From Claveliimonas ammoniilytica (GTDB lineage: Bacteria; Bacillota; Clostridia; Lachnospirales; Lachnospiraceae): 64,000 nucleotides of DNA. Shown here in pieces: positions 26,988-35,349 of this stretch (position 1 is its first letter; the number at the start of each line of letters is the position of its first letter). Location of the stretch: the NCBI RefSeq assembly GCF_025567415.1, contig NZ_JAOQJV010000002.1:1-64000 (forward strand), in the 5' to 3' direction. The position numbers were made by a program, and so were the translations under genes. The notes under the pieces were generated by a model. The model ran no database searches. It worked only from the letters and a program-made list of their open reading frames with translations, and had not been told where the DNA came from.

Positions 26988-27757
26988 AAAATCAAAAAGT
27001 TAAAATCTTAGCACTTGTTATGGCAGGTTGCCTGTGCATAACTGGATTAACAGGATGTGGAGGGGGAGAAAAGGACACGTCGTCCCAATCAGATAATGGA
27101 ACGACAGAGTCTGTAAAAGAAGAGTCGGACACAGCTGATGAATCAGAGTCGGATACTGCTGATGAGGAGAATAAAGTAAGTGATGATATGATTGGAAGGT
27201 ATGTCTCCCAGGGCTATGAAAATCCATCCTTTGGATTTAAGGTCTCCCTTCCGGATACTTATACATTGGAAAATAGAAACAATATTGCGCTGTCTGGTGC
27301 GGATGTCGTAGAATCCTCTAATTCAGAAAGTACTTATGATTATTTGAGATCCTTAGTTGAACTGGGAAGTACGACAGTTTTTACAGCAAATGATGGGACT
27401 ACATATATTCAATTGGACATTCAAAAGGCTTCAGCTTTAAATGATGAAACCACATGGGATGAAGAAAAGACCATAGCGGAAAAATCAGTGATGACTGAGG
27501 AAGATATTAAAGAATCAGCGGGAGAAGATGCACAAATCACAGAATTTCAAAATAATGTAGAAGAAATCACATTTTTGGGTGAGAAACATTACGCAGCACA
27601 ATACACATTTAAGAACAATGACGTTCCTTATTATGGTGTGTCGGTGTATTTGGTGAACGAACAGGATTCGCGTTATCTGATATCTGTCAATATATTGGGA
27701 TTAGATCTGAATGCAGTGGATCAGGCGGATCAGTTATTCAGTGTATATACGAAGTAA
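26984..27757 (+). CDS. Small surface lipoprotein
   Basis: The 257-residue product has a type II signal peptide ending in the lipobox LTGC (about residues 23-26), then an acidic Ser/Glu/Asp linker (about 28-70) and a globular domain of about 180 residues starting GYENPSFGFKVSLPDTY. No family is recognised; similar small lipoproteins in Clostridia have a PsbP- or DUF-like fold, which is uncertain here. Its ATG overlaps the stop of the channel-like gene, so it is the ninth and last gene of the operon, and a terminator follows. It would sit on the outer face of the membrane near the vWA and propeller domains. Confidence 0.75.
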   Translation: MKNQKVKILALVMAGCLCITGLTGCGGGEKDTSSQSDNGTTESVKEESDTADESESDTADEENKVSDDMIGRYVSQGYENPSFGFKVSLPDTYTLENRNNIALSGADVVESSNSESTYDYLRSLVELGSTTVFTANDGTTYIQLDIQKASALNDETTWDEEKTIAEKSVMTEEDIKESAGEDAQITEFQNNVEEITFLGEKHYAAQYTFKNNDVPYYGVSVYLVNEQDSRYLISVNILGLDLNAVDQADQLFSVYTK

Positions 27758-27794
27758 ACCGGATGAGGAAAAGTAAAAATAGGTAAATAGAAAG

Positions 27795-27848
27795 AAACCT
27801 TACTGATTTTCAGAATTGAGAAACGGAATATCGGTAAGGTTTTCTTTT
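27795..27848 (+). terminator. Terminator of the nine-gene operon
   Basis: AAACCTTACTGAT (27795-27807) pairs with ATCGGTAAGGTTT (27830-27842), with one G-T pair, followed by TTTCTTTTC. The loop is long (22 bases) and the T run is broken, so it may leak. It lies directly before the RhuM-Fic gene. Confidence 0.65.
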
Positions 27849-27859
27849 CGGAATATGGA

Positions 27860-28753
27860 ATGCTTCAAATTCCGGTATCTCGAGATGGAGAATCCGTATG
27901 GTTGTCTGCTAATCAAATGGCTGTTTTGTTTGACAAGGATGAAACTAATATTAGAAAGCATATAAATAATATTTTTAGATCTTCAGAAGTTGATAGAGAT
28001 AACAACACGCAAAAAATGCGTGTTGATGGAGTAAAGCAGTCAGTTGCATTTTATTCGTCGGATGTGATTTTAGCAGTCGGATATCGAGTTAATTCTAAAA
28101 GAGGTATAGCTTTTAGAAAATGGGCAAATAATGTACTTAAACAATTCATATTAAAAGGTTATGCAATCAATGAAAAGCGTCTTCAGGCTCTCGAAAAAAC
28201 GGTTGATATCCAGACGAGAATGCTTGCGGATGCGCTTGACATAGAGGAGAAAGATGTGCTTAGAGCTGTAAACGAATATACAGATGCATTACTTCTTCTT
28301 GATCAATATGACCATCAAACGCTAAGTAAGCCGACGGGAAGTACTCCAATATATCGTATTACTTATGAAGAGTGTGTTCAGATGGTTGGTCAAATGAAAG
28401 ATTCTTTTGATACAGATGTATTTGGTGTAGAAAAGGAAACAGGTAAAGTAGAAGGTATTATCGCTGCGGTTTATCAAAGTGTATTTGGACAAGATGCATA
28501 TCCATCTTTGGAAGAGAAGGCAGCTAATCTATTGTACTTTATGATAAAAGATCATCCATATGCAGATGGCTGTAAAAGAATTGCTGCGTCACTGTTTTTG
28601 GAATTTTTAGATAAGAACAATGCATTGTTTCAGAACGAAGAAAAGAGGCTCAATGATGGGACGTTGGTAGCCATTACGTTGATGATTGCTGAATCGAAAC
28701 CAGAGGAGAAAGATGTGATGGTGAAATTGGTAATGAATCTACTGGAATTATAA
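27860..28753 (+). CDS. RhuM-Fic family protein with altered Fic motif, possibly 5'-truncated
   Basis: Residues 1-110 match RhuM-type proteins (GESVWLSANQMAVLF, VGYRVNSKRGIAFRKWAN). The C-terminal half is a Fic/Doc domain with HPYADGCKR at residues 232-240. The Fic consensus is HPFxxGNxR; here Asn is replaced by Cys (C238), while the catalytic His232 is kept. AMP transfer may be weakened or changed. The N-terminus seems about 10-15 residues shorter than usual, and neither a clear ribosome binding site nor a promoter is visible between the preceding terminator and the ATG. It is therefore either expressed by read-through or is a recent remnant. It is not obviously part of the TIR operon. Confidence 0.7.
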   Translation: MLQIPVSRDGESVWLSANQMAVLFDKDETNIRKHINNIFRSSEVDRDNNTQKMRVDGVKQSVAFYSSDVILAVGYRVNSKRGIAFRKWANNVLKQFILKGYAINEKRLQALEKTVDIQTRMLADALDIEEKDVLRAVNEYTDALLLLDQYDHQTLSKPTGSTPIYRITYEECVQMVGQMKDSFDTDVFGVEKETGKVEGIIAAVYQSVFGQDAYPSLEEKAANLLYFMIKDHPYADGCKRIAASLFLEFLDKNNALFQNEEKRLNDGTLVAITLMIAESKPEEKDVMVKLVMNLLEL

Positions 28754-28786
28754 CGATATCGTATTGCTAATGCTTTCAAAAAGCTG

Positions 28787-28815
28787 TTGAACTCTAAGCA
28801 TCCAGAGCATATAAT
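28787..28815 (+). promoter_or_regulatory. Promoter of the DUF1015 gene
   Basis: TTGAAC (28787-28792), 17 bp spacer, TATAAT (28810-28815), 50 bases before the start codon at 28865. Confidence 0.75.
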
Positions 28816-28864
28816 AGAACCACGGCTTGACTGAAAGAAGTCATGAGTGGAAGGATAAGGGCAT

Positions 28865-30196
28865 ATGGAATTACAGAAGAATACAGCACATACATTACAA
28901 ACAAATAACACAGATCATACATCATATCTGCCGGTGGCATCACTGCGTCCGGCAGATATTTTACTGCCAGACATGGGTGCGGATATGAAAAAATGGGCGG
29001 TGATCGCATGTGATCAGTTTACCGCACAGCCGGAGTACTGGGAGCGTGTGGAAGATTACGTGCAGGATGCGCCGTCTATGCTGCGGCTTATTTATCCGGA
29101 GATATATTTGAATACAGATGACAGACAGGCGTACACCGATCGCATTGCCGCGATTCAGAATGAGATGTCCGCATATCTGAAAGATGAAGTCTTAAAGGAA
29201 CGCGTACATCAGGGCTACGTACTGACGGTGCGGCAGACTTCTGCGGGAGAACGGATTGGTCTGGTGGCAGAATTGGATCTGGAAAAATATGATTATCATG
29301 TGGGAACCGATGCACCGGTGCGTGCCACGGAAGCTACAGTGAAAGAACGAATTCCGGTACGTGTGGGTATCCGTGAAGGCGCATCGCTGGAAAGTCCTCA
29401 CGTAATGGTGCTGATGGATGATCCGAAGAAGCAGCTTTTGGAAGCATTATATGAAGAGCGTATGAGTTTTGAGAAGCTGTACGATACAGATCTGATGGAA
29501 GATGGTGGTCATGTGACCGGATATGCGGTTACCGGAGTGCATGCGGAACGTGTATCCGCGAGATTGCAGAAGATGGAAGAAGAGTGTCCGGGTATTTTCC
29601 TTGCGGTTGGAGATGGCAATCATTCGCTTGCTTCGGCAAAGACGTGCTGGGAGAATGCGAAAAAGGATCTGACAGAAGAAGAACGGACGGATCATCCGAT
29701 GCGTTATGCATTGGTGGAAGCTGTGAATCTGTACAGTCCGTCATTGCTGTTCTATCCGATCCACAGAGTGCTGTATGACTGCGATAATGAAGCACTGATC
29801 AATGGTTTCGCGGAATATCTGGAAAAACGGGATATGAGACTTGTGCGGACGGATAATGACAATCAAGCGGATGTAACATTCTTATATAAGGAAAATGAAG
29901 CTTCCTATAAGATTGGAAACCGGGCTGGGCACTTGCCGGTGGAGCTTCTTCAGAAATATCTGGATGAATATTTGAAAGAACATCCGAAGCAGGAACTCGA
30001 CTATGTACATAGTGAGGCAGCGGCAGAGCATATTGCAGAAGATGGAAGAGGCTGTGCAATGATTCTTGGAGCCTTTGATAAGAGTTCGCTTTTTGATGCG
30101 ATTGAAGCAGGAGGCGTGTTGCCGAGGAAGACATTTTCCATTGGCGAAGATATCCAGAAGCGTTATTATATGGAATGCAGAAAGCTCGCAAAATAA
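28865..30196 (+). CDS. DUF1015 family protein
   Basis: The 443-residue protein matches DUF1015 across its length: LRPADILLPD near the start, WAVIACDQFTAQPEYW, and the conserved GDGNHSLASAK near residues 240-250. The family is common in bacteria and its biochemical role is unknown; the invariant GDGNHS motif suggests an enzyme. It has its own promoter and a purine-rich ribosome binding site (GGATAAGG). Its length is about the family norm and nothing looks damaged. It separates the accessory operon from the translation operon. Confidence 0.85.
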   Translation: MELQKNTAHTLQTNNTDHTSYLPVASLRPADILLPDMGADMKKWAVIACDQFTAQPEYWERVEDYVQDAPSMLRLIYPEIYLNTDDRQAYTDRIAAIQNEMSAYLKDEVLKERVHQGYVLTVRQTSAGERIGLVAELDLEKYDYHVGTDAPVRATEATVKERIPVRVGIREGASLESPHVMVLMDDPKKQLLEALYEERMSFEKLYDTDLMEDGGHVTGYAVTGVHAERVSARLQKMEEECPGIFLAVGDGNHSLASAKTCWENAKKDLTEEERTDHPMRYALVEAVNLYSPSLLFYPIHRVLYDCDNEALINGFAEYLEKRDMRLVRTDNDNQADVTFLYKENEASYKIGNRAGHLPVELLQKYLDEYLKEHPKQELDYVHSEAAAEHIAEDGRGCAMILGAFDKSSLFDAIEAGGVLPRKTFSIGEDIQKRYYMECRKLAK

Positions 30197-30229
30197 TAGC
30201 TGTTTTGCGACAGAGCAGGGAGAAAAGGC

Positions 30230-30259
30230 TTGACTTCCGTCCGAATGCTGTGCTATAGT
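30230..30259 (+). promoter_or_regulatory. Promoter of the rpmG-secE-nusG unit
   Basis: TTGACT (30230-30235), 18 bp spacer, TATAGT (30254-30259). The 100-base leader before rpmG contains a small hairpin, GGTAGC (30303-30308) with GCTACC (30316-30321). Confidence 0.7.
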
Positions 30260-30362
30260 ATTCTAGCGATGGAAGTAGGTCTTTTTTTTATGCCTAATTT
30301 TAGGTAGCCTCGCAAGCTACCGGTAACACGTAAAAATGTAAATACGAAGCGAGGTGGAAGTT

Positions 30363-30512
30363 GTGCGTACAAGAATTACTTTAGAGTGTACAGAATGCAA
30401 GCAGCGTAACTACAACATGACTAAGGATAAGAAAGCTCATCCGGAACGCATGGAGACTAAGAAGTACTGTAAGTTCTGCAAATCACACACAATGCACAAA
30501 GAAACGAAATAA
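30363..30512 (+). CDS. rpmG: 50S ribosomal protein L33
   Basis: The 49-residue protein starts with GTG (30363), read as MRTRITLECTECKQRNYNMT, with GAGGTGG seven bases before. It keeps the two zinc-binding CxxC pairs (CTEC and CKFC), so this is the zinc-binding form of L33. Its place in front of secE and nusG is the usual one in Bacillota. It shares the promoter at 30230. Confidence 0.95.
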   Translation: MRTRITLECTECKQRNYNMTKDKKAHPERMETKKYCKFCKSHTMHKETK

Positions 30513-30539
30513 GTCGTTCTGAAAAGGAGTGTGAATGTC

Positions 30540-30734
30540 ATGAGTAAGAAAGAAGCTCAGAAGAAAAGCTGGTTCAAAGGTCTGAAAGCGGAGTTCCGCA
30601 AGATCATCTGGCCGGACAAAGAGACACTTGCAAAACAGACAGCGGCAGTCGTTTCTGTATCCGTTGTATTGGGAGCGATCATTGCAGTGATTGATTTCCT
30701 GGTGCAGAACGGAGTGGATTTATTGGTAAGATAA
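30540..30734 (+). CDS. secE: Preprotein translocase subunit SecE
   Basis: A 64-residue single-pass subunit of the SecYEG channel. It has the short Bacillota form: a basic N-terminus, the conserved KAEFRKIIWPDKETL, and one membrane helix (VVSVSVVLGAIIAVIDFLV). ATG at 30540 is preferred over a GTG at 30531 because AAGGAG (30524-30529) is then 10 bases away, while the GTG would leave almost no gap. It lies between rpmG and nusG as is normal. Confidence 0.95.
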   Translation: MSKKEAQKKSWFKGLKAEFRKIIWPDKETLAKQTAAVVSVSVVLGAIIAVIDFLVQNGVDLLVR

Positions 30735-30765
30735 CTGATAAACTGCATGCAAGAAAGGTGATTTT

Positions 30766-31281
30766 ATGTCAGAAGCAAAATGGTACGTGGTTCATACCTA
30801 TTCCGGGTATGAGAACAAGGTAAAGGCTAACATTGACAAGACCATCGAGAACAGACATCTGGAAGATGAGATTCTGGAAGTCAGAGTTCCGATGCAGGAT
30901 GTAGTCGAGATGAAGAACGGAGTTCCGAAGACTGCACAGAAGAAGATGTTTCCCGGCTATGTTCTGATCCACATGATCATGAACGACGATACCTGGTATG
31001 TAGTACGTAACACAAGAGGTGTTACAGGATTCGTAGGTCCTGGATCCAAACCGGTTCCGCTTACGGATGTTGAGATGGCCGGACTTGGAATCAAGCGAGA
31101 GAATATCGAGTCTGATTACGAGATCGGAGATACCATTCAGGTTATTGCCGGAGCATGGGCAGACACAGTTGGCGTTGTCCAGTCTATGAATCTGCAGAAG
31201 CAGAGTCTGACCATCAATGTAGAGCTTTTTGGCCGCGAGACGCCAGTAGAATTAAGTTTCGCAGAAATTAAGAAGATGTAG
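30766..31281 (+). CDS. nusG: Transcription termination/antitermination factor NusG
   Basis: The 171-residue protein has the NGN domain (WYVVHTYSGYENKVKANI, PGYVLIHM, RNTRGVTGFVG) and a C-terminal KOW domain (GDTIQVIAGAWADTVGVVQ). It binds RNA polymerase and couples or pauses transcription. Length is typical. It is followed by a 90-base leader with the first of two duplicated hairpins before rplK. Confidence 0.97.
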   Translation: MSEAKWYVVHTYSGYENKVKANIDKTIENRHLEDEILEVRVPMQDVVEMKNGVPKTAQKKMFPGYVLIHMIMNDDTWYVVRNTRGVTGFVGPGSKPVPLTDVEMAGLGIKRENIESDYEIGDTIQVIAGAWADTVGVVQSMNLQKQSLTINVELFGRETPVELSFAEIKKM

Positions 31282-31323
31282 TACGTTTTTCACAGCTGGC
31301 TGTGGAAATCAAGATTAAAATCA

Positions 31324-31354
31324 GTGGGAGGGGTATTTACCCCGGCATTACCAC
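31324..31354 (+). promoter_or_regulatory. Hairpin motif before rplK, probable L1-binding site (copy 1)
   Basis: GTGG (31324-31327) pairs with CCAC (31351-31354), and inside it GGGG (31330-31333) pairs with CCCC (31340-31343), leaving an asymmetric internal loop. The ribosome binding site AGGAGG follows directly. An almost identical motif lies before rplA. L1 is known to repress its own operon in other bacteria by binding an mRNA structure that mimics its 23S site; applying that here is inference. Confidence 0.6.
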
Positions 31355-31369
31355 AAGGAGGTAATTAAA

Positions 31370-31795
31370 ATGGCAAAAAAAGTAACAGGTTATATCAAAT
31401 TACAGATTCCTGCAGGTAAGGCAACACCGGCTCCTCCGGTAGGACCTGCACTTGGACAGCATGGTGTTAACATTGTAGAATTTACAAAGCAGTTCAATGC
31501 TAAGACAGCAGATCAGGGAGATCTGATCATTCCTGTAGTAATCACAGTTTACAATGACAGAAGCTTTAGCTTCATCACAAAGACACCACCGGCAGCAGTT
31601 CTTATTAAGAAAGCCTGCAACATCAAATCTGGTTCAGGCGTGCCGAACAAGACTAAGGTAGCAACAATCACTAAGGCTCAGGTTCAGGAAATCGCAGAGC
31701 TGAAGATGCCAGACCTTAACGCAGCAAGCGTTGAGAGTGCTATGAGCATGATCGAAGGTACATGCCGTTCTATGGGTGTTACCGTTACTGAATAA
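31370..31795 (+). CDS. rplK: 50S ribosomal protein L11
   Basis: The 141-residue protein matches L11 throughout (YIKLQIPAGKATPAPPVGPA, GQHGVNIVEF, KTPPAAVLIKKA). It builds the GTPase-associated centre with rRNA and is the target site region of thiopeptides. Strong AGGAGG site before the ATG. Followed by rplA after an 80-base spacer with the second hairpin motif. Confidence 0.98.
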   Translation: MAKKVTGYIKLQIPAGKATPAPPVGPALGQHGVNIVEFTKQFNAKTADQGDLIIPVVITVYNDRSFSFITKTPPAAVLIKKACNIKSGSGVPNKTKVATITKAQVQEIAELKMPDLNAASVESAMSMIEGTCRSMGVTVTE

Positions 31796-31832
31796 TCTGA
31801 GAATAACTGAGTGAAATTGATGATATAACGCA

Positions 31833-31859
31833 GTGGGAGGGTTATCCCGACATTACCAC
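31833..31859 (+). promoter_or_regulatory. Hairpin motif before rplA, probable L1-binding site (copy 2)
   Basis: GTGG (31833-31836) pairs with CCAC (31856-31859), with GGG (31839-31841) and CCC (31846-31848) inside. It is followed by AAGGAGG like copy 1, and the strings CATTACCACAAGGAGGTA are shared between the two. The second copy within one operon suggests separate translational control of rplK and rplA. Confidence 0.6.
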
Positions 31860-31875
31860 AAGGAGGTATTTTTAA

Positions 31876-32568
31876 ATGAAACACGGAAAGAAATATATCG
31901 AAGCTGCCAAGAATATCGAGAGAGGTAATCTTTACGGAAAAGAAGAGGCTATCGCTCTGGTAAAGAAGACAGCAGTTGCCAAATTTGATGAGACCATCGA
32001 GGCTCATATCAGAACCGGATGTGACGGACGTCACGCTGACCAGCAGATTCGTGGAGCAGTTGTACTGCCACACGGAACTGGTAAGAAAGTTCGTATCCTG
32101 GTATTCGCTAAGGATGCTAAGGCTGAAGAAGCTAAAGCAGCTGGTGCTGATTACGTAGGAGGAATGGAACTGATCGAGAAGATCCAGAAAGAAAACTGGT
32201 TCGATTTCGACGTAGTAGTAGCTACACCGGATATGATGGGCGTTGTTGGACGTATCGGTCGTGTACTTGGACCTAAGGGACTTATGCCAAACCCGAAGGC
32301 TGGTACAGTAACAATGGATGTTACTAAGGCTGTTAACGATATCAAAGCTGGTAAGATCGAGTACAGACTTGACAAGACTAATATCGTACACGTTCCGATC
32401 GGAAAGGCTTCTTTCTCTGAGGAACAGCTTGCAGACAACTTCCAGACGCTTATTGATGCACTTAATAAAGCCAGACCGGCAGCAGTTAAGGGTCAGTACC
32501 TTAAGAGTGTGACACTTACTTCTACTATGGGACCTGGAGTAAAGATTAACCCAGCTAAGCTGGCTTAA
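31876..32568 (+). CDS. rplA: 50S ribosomal protein L1
   Basis: The 230-residue protein matches L1 (MKHGKKYIEAAKNI, EAHIRTGCDGRHADQQIRG, GRVLGPKGLMPNPKAGTV). L1 forms the mobile stalk beside the E site and usually represses its own operon. It is followed by a good terminator, so rplKA are cut off from rplJL, which in most Bacillota follow directly. Confidence 0.98.
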   Translation: MKHGKKYIEAAKNIERGNLYGKEEAIALVKKTAVAKFDETIEAHIRTGCDGRHADQQIRGAVVLPHGTGKKVRILVFAKDAKAEEAKAAGADYVGGMELIEKIQKENWFDFDVVVATPDMMGVVGRIGRVLGPKGLMPNPKAGTVTMDVTKAVNDIKAGKIEYRLDKTNIVHVPIGKASFSEEQLADNFQTLIDALNKARPAAVKGQYLKSVTLTSTMGPGVKINPAKLA

Positions 32569-32593
32569 TCCACACAGCATCGAAATACAGAAA

Positions 32594-32621
32594 ATCACCG
32601 TCGATTGACGGTGATTTTTTT
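32594..32621 (+). terminator. Terminator after rplA
   Basis: ATCACCGTC (32594-32602) pairs perfectly with GACGGTGAT (32607-32615) over a GATT loop, then seven T residues. Confidence 0.92.
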
Positions 32622-32641
32622 GTGCAATAAGCACTGCGGTA

Positions 32642-32650
32642 TGCTATACT
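32642..32650 (+). promoter_or_regulatory. Extended -10 promoter of the inserted three-gene unit
   Basis: TGC directly before TATACT (32645-32650) is an extended -10 element. The -35 is weak (TTGTGC at 32620-32625). It lies between the rplA terminator and the zinc-ribbon/YARHG gene. Confidence 0.5.
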
Positions 32651-32719
32651 GAATCTAAGATGTCTGCTGAAGACGGGAAAAGTCGGGCCGGGTGTGGTCT
32701 AGCGAGGAGGACAAAAGAT

Positions 32720-33745
32720 ATGAGGAATGATGAGAAGAATACATATTCTGATGATGGTAAGGTGTTTTGCCAGCAGTGCGGAGCGAAGATTGATGAGAAT
32801 GATGTGCATTGCCCGAACTGCGGCGCATTTCAGGGAGAACGCTATGTAGAGATGCCGGATGATCCTGCGGATGCACCGGTCTACAAGAAAAAAGGCGGCA
32901 GCATTCCGTTGATCATTGGAATTATACTGATCAGTCTGCTGATTGTGGGCGGTGTCGGTTATCTGGTTTACAGTCAGGTATTTGCACCGTCGAAGGAAGC
33001 CTCCCAAGATTTGGAAGAGCTTGATGAAAAAGAAGAAAAGACAGTAGATGCTGATGAGGTGGATCTGGATGAGGTGGATATTAATGCTACCGAAAACAGT
33101 TATTGTACACTGGCCGGAAATGTTAAGAAAGCATCGAATGGTTCGGAAATGCTGAGCTGGGGAGATGAACTGACTGTGTATGCACTGGACTCTGATGGGA
33201 ATAAGGTGTTGGTAGAAGATGTGAGCAGCGTATATGTAGATGATGCAAAATTACAGACAGGTCTGCTTGCGGCACTGGCGGCTAACGAGAAAGTGAAGAT
33301 CGGTGGTGATCTGAGCGTACACGGTGATAAGCTTTATCTGGAAGCGAATAAGGTAATGAATGAAGATGGCGTAGAGCTGGTGCTTGAAAAAGGTAAGACG
33401 GAGACCATTACAGAAGAGAAAGAAGCAGTGGAGGAAACCGCAGGTGATGCGGGCGGCTATGTATTGCCGCAGAGTAGCAGCAGACTGCTTACAGATGCTG
33501 ATGTGGCAGGGTTGAGTTTGCAACAGATCAATTATGCAAAGAATGAGATCTATGCACGCCATGGAAGGTTGTTTGATTCTCGGGAACTGCAGAACTATTT
33601 TAATTCCCAGAGCTGGTATTCGGGAACGATCGCACCGGCAAATTTCAGCGAGTCGTTACTCTCTGACGTGGAGAAGAAAAATGTTACATTCCTGAAGAAT
33701 CTGGAGTTCAGCATTTCTCCGAATGGATATCAGTTAGATCAGTAA
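32720..33745 (+). CDS. Zinc-ribbon membrane protein with C-terminal YARHG domain
   Basis: Start set at ATG 32720 behind GAGGAGG. The 341-residue protein has a zinc ribbon (C17-x2-C20, C31-x2-C34), one membrane helix (about 62-84), an acidic linker, a beta-rich region of about 100 residues, and a YARHG domain at about 265-335 (NEIYARHGRLFDSRELQNYF). YARHG domains are extracellular and linked to the cell wall in other bacteria, so the ribbon is inside and YARHG outside. It forms a unit with the amidase-beta-lactamase-like gene 16 bases downstream and the DUF4870 gene, together placed between rplA and rplJ. Confidence 0.85.
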   Translation: MRNDEKNTYSDDGKVFCQQCGAKIDENDVHCPNCGAFQGERYVEMPDDPADAPVYKKKGGSIPLIIGIILISLLIVGGVGYLVYSQVFAPSKEASQDLEELDEKEEKTVDADEVDLDEVDINATENSYCTLAGNVKKASNGSEMLSWGDELTVYALDSDGNKVLVEDVSSVYVDDAKLQTGLLAALAANEKVKIGGDLSVHGDKLYLEANKVMNEDGVELVLEKGKTETITEEKEAVEETAGDAGGYVLPQSSSRLLTDADVAGLSLQQINYAKNEIYARHGRLFDSRELQNYFNSQSWYSGTIAPANFSESLLSDVEKKNVTFLKNLEFSISPNGYQLDQ

Positions 33746-33761
33746 ATGGATCAGGTGCGTT

Positions 33762-35315
33762 ATGAGAAAAGTGCGTATAGTAAGCGCCATGCTGGCTATT
33801 GTTTTGGGTGTGACCGGGTGTGGCAGAATTTCGAAACTGACAGATAAGAAATCGGAACAAGAGAAAGTGCGTGTGATTCAAAACGAAAAGCTTGAGAAGA
33901 ATGAACAGACGGAAGCTCCGGAACCGGAAGAAAAAGAAAAGAAATTACTTGTGGCAATCGATCCCGGACATCAGGCGTGGGATGTAGATATGAGTGCAAA
34001 GGAGCCCAACGCTCCGGGGTCTGCTGAGATGAAAGCAAAAGCAAGTACAGGCACTTCGGGGAAATATACCGGCATTCCGGAGTACGAGCTTTGTCTGGAC
34101 GTGTCGTTGCAGCTTCGCGATGCGTTGCGGGAAGCGGGCTATGATGTGATCATGACCAGAGAGGACAATGAAACTGCAATTAGTAATTCGGAACGAGCCA
34201 AACTTGCTAATGACGCGGGTGCAGATGTTGTGATTCGAATTCATGCCAACGGCAGTGAAGATGCTTCAGTGAATGGGGCGCTGGCGCTGATTGCATCTCA
34301 GACGAATCCGAATACATCATCGCTTTACGGCAACAGCAGGGAGCTGGCAGAAGATGTGCTGGGATCCTATTGTACGAATACCGGGATGCAGAATCTTGGT
34401 ATTCAGGAAAATGATACAATGACCGGTCTTAACTGGAGTAAAGTTCCCGTGATGATTCTGGAAATGGGATTCATGACGAATGAACAGGATGACCGTAATA
34501 TGGAAGATGCGGATTATCGGAATAAGATGGTAGAAGGCATAGTTCGAGGCGTTGAGCAGTATTATGAATCACATCGAACTCCGGATGTGACCGAGCTTGA
34601 TGAGCTGAGTGCAGAGCTTGCGGGCGAGATTCAGGAGCGTCAGGCGCAGGGTGAATCCTGGAGCGTATATGTAGAAAAGATCGATGATGGAAGCTATGCG
34701 TTAGCGGGCGATGGCAGACAGGAAGCGGCGAGCCTGATCAAATTGTTTGTTGCCGGAACAGTATATGAACAGCAGGATAATCTGGCCGGACAGGAAAGTT
34801 ATAACGGAGAGACAGAAGCGCTTGTACGGAGTATGATCCGTGTCAGCGATAATGATGCGGCGAATACGTTAGTGAGAAGATTGGGATCCGGTGATGCGGC
34901 GGCCGGTATGCAGAAAGTGAATGACTATTGTGCGGAACATGGATACTCGGACACTCATATGGGAAGGCTGCTTTTGGATTTTAATGCGTCGGATGATAAT
35001 TACACCTCGCCAAAGGATTGTGTGAAGTTTTTAGAGTCGGTCGAGAACAATGAGATCGCCGGTGCATCACAGATCCTCGCCTATATGAAAGAACAGGAAC
35101 GTCGGGGCAAGATTCCGGCAGGGCTACCGGAAGGAACAGTGTGCGCGAATAAAACAGGTGAACTGGAAGATGCAGAACATGATGCGGCAATTGTGAGTAC
35201 GGACAAAGGTGATTATGCGATCTGCGTGATGAGCAGTGGATTGAATGATACGGCTGCCGCACGTGGCAAAATTGTGGAAATATCTGGTCTGGTATATCAA
35301 TCTATGATAAACTAG
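33762..35315 (+). CDS. Lipoprotein fusing N-acetylmuramoyl-L-alanine amidase (Amidase_3) and beta-lactamase-like domain
   Basis: The 517-residue protein starts with a lipoprotein signal (LGVTGC, Cys20). Residues about 60-270 are an Amidase_3 domain (VAIDPGHQ, VIRIHANGSED, MILEMGFMTN), which cuts the amide between the glycan and the stem peptide. Residues about 285-517 carry all three active-site motifs of the class A beta-lactamase/PBP-like group: S324-x-x-K327 (SLIK), S362-D363-N364, and K464-T465-G466. So both halves look able to act on cell wall. Whether the second half hydrolyses beta-lactams or is a peptidase cannot be told. A PVPVM-type amidase end and a normal start codon are seen. Confidence 0.88.
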   Translation: MRKVRIVSAMLAIVLGVTGCGRISKLTDKKSEQEKVRVIQNEKLEKNEQTEAPEPEEKEKKLLVAIDPGHQAWDVDMSAKEPNAPGSAEMKAKASTGTSGKYTGIPEYELCLDVSLQLRDALREAGYDVIMTREDNETAISNSERAKLANDAGADVVIRIHANGSEDASVNGALALIASQTNPNTSSLYGNSRELAEDVLGSYCTNTGMQNLGIQENDTMTGLNWSKVPVMILEMGFMTNEQDDRNMEDADYRNKMVEGIVRGVEQYYESHRTPDVTELDELSAELAGEIQERQAQGESWSVYVEKIDDGSYALAGDGRQEAASLIKLFVAGTVYEQQDNLAGQESYNGETEALVRSMIRVSDNDAANTLVRRLGSGDAAAGMQKVNDYCAEHGYSDTHMGRLLLDFNASDDNYTSPKDCVKFLESVENNEIAGASQILAYMKEQERRGKIPAGLPEGTVCANKTGELEDAEHDAAIVSTDKGDYAICVMSSGLNDTAAARGKIVEISGLVYQSMIN

Positions 35316-35349
35316 ACGCATAGTATCTAATACAAAGGAGGAACCAGAG

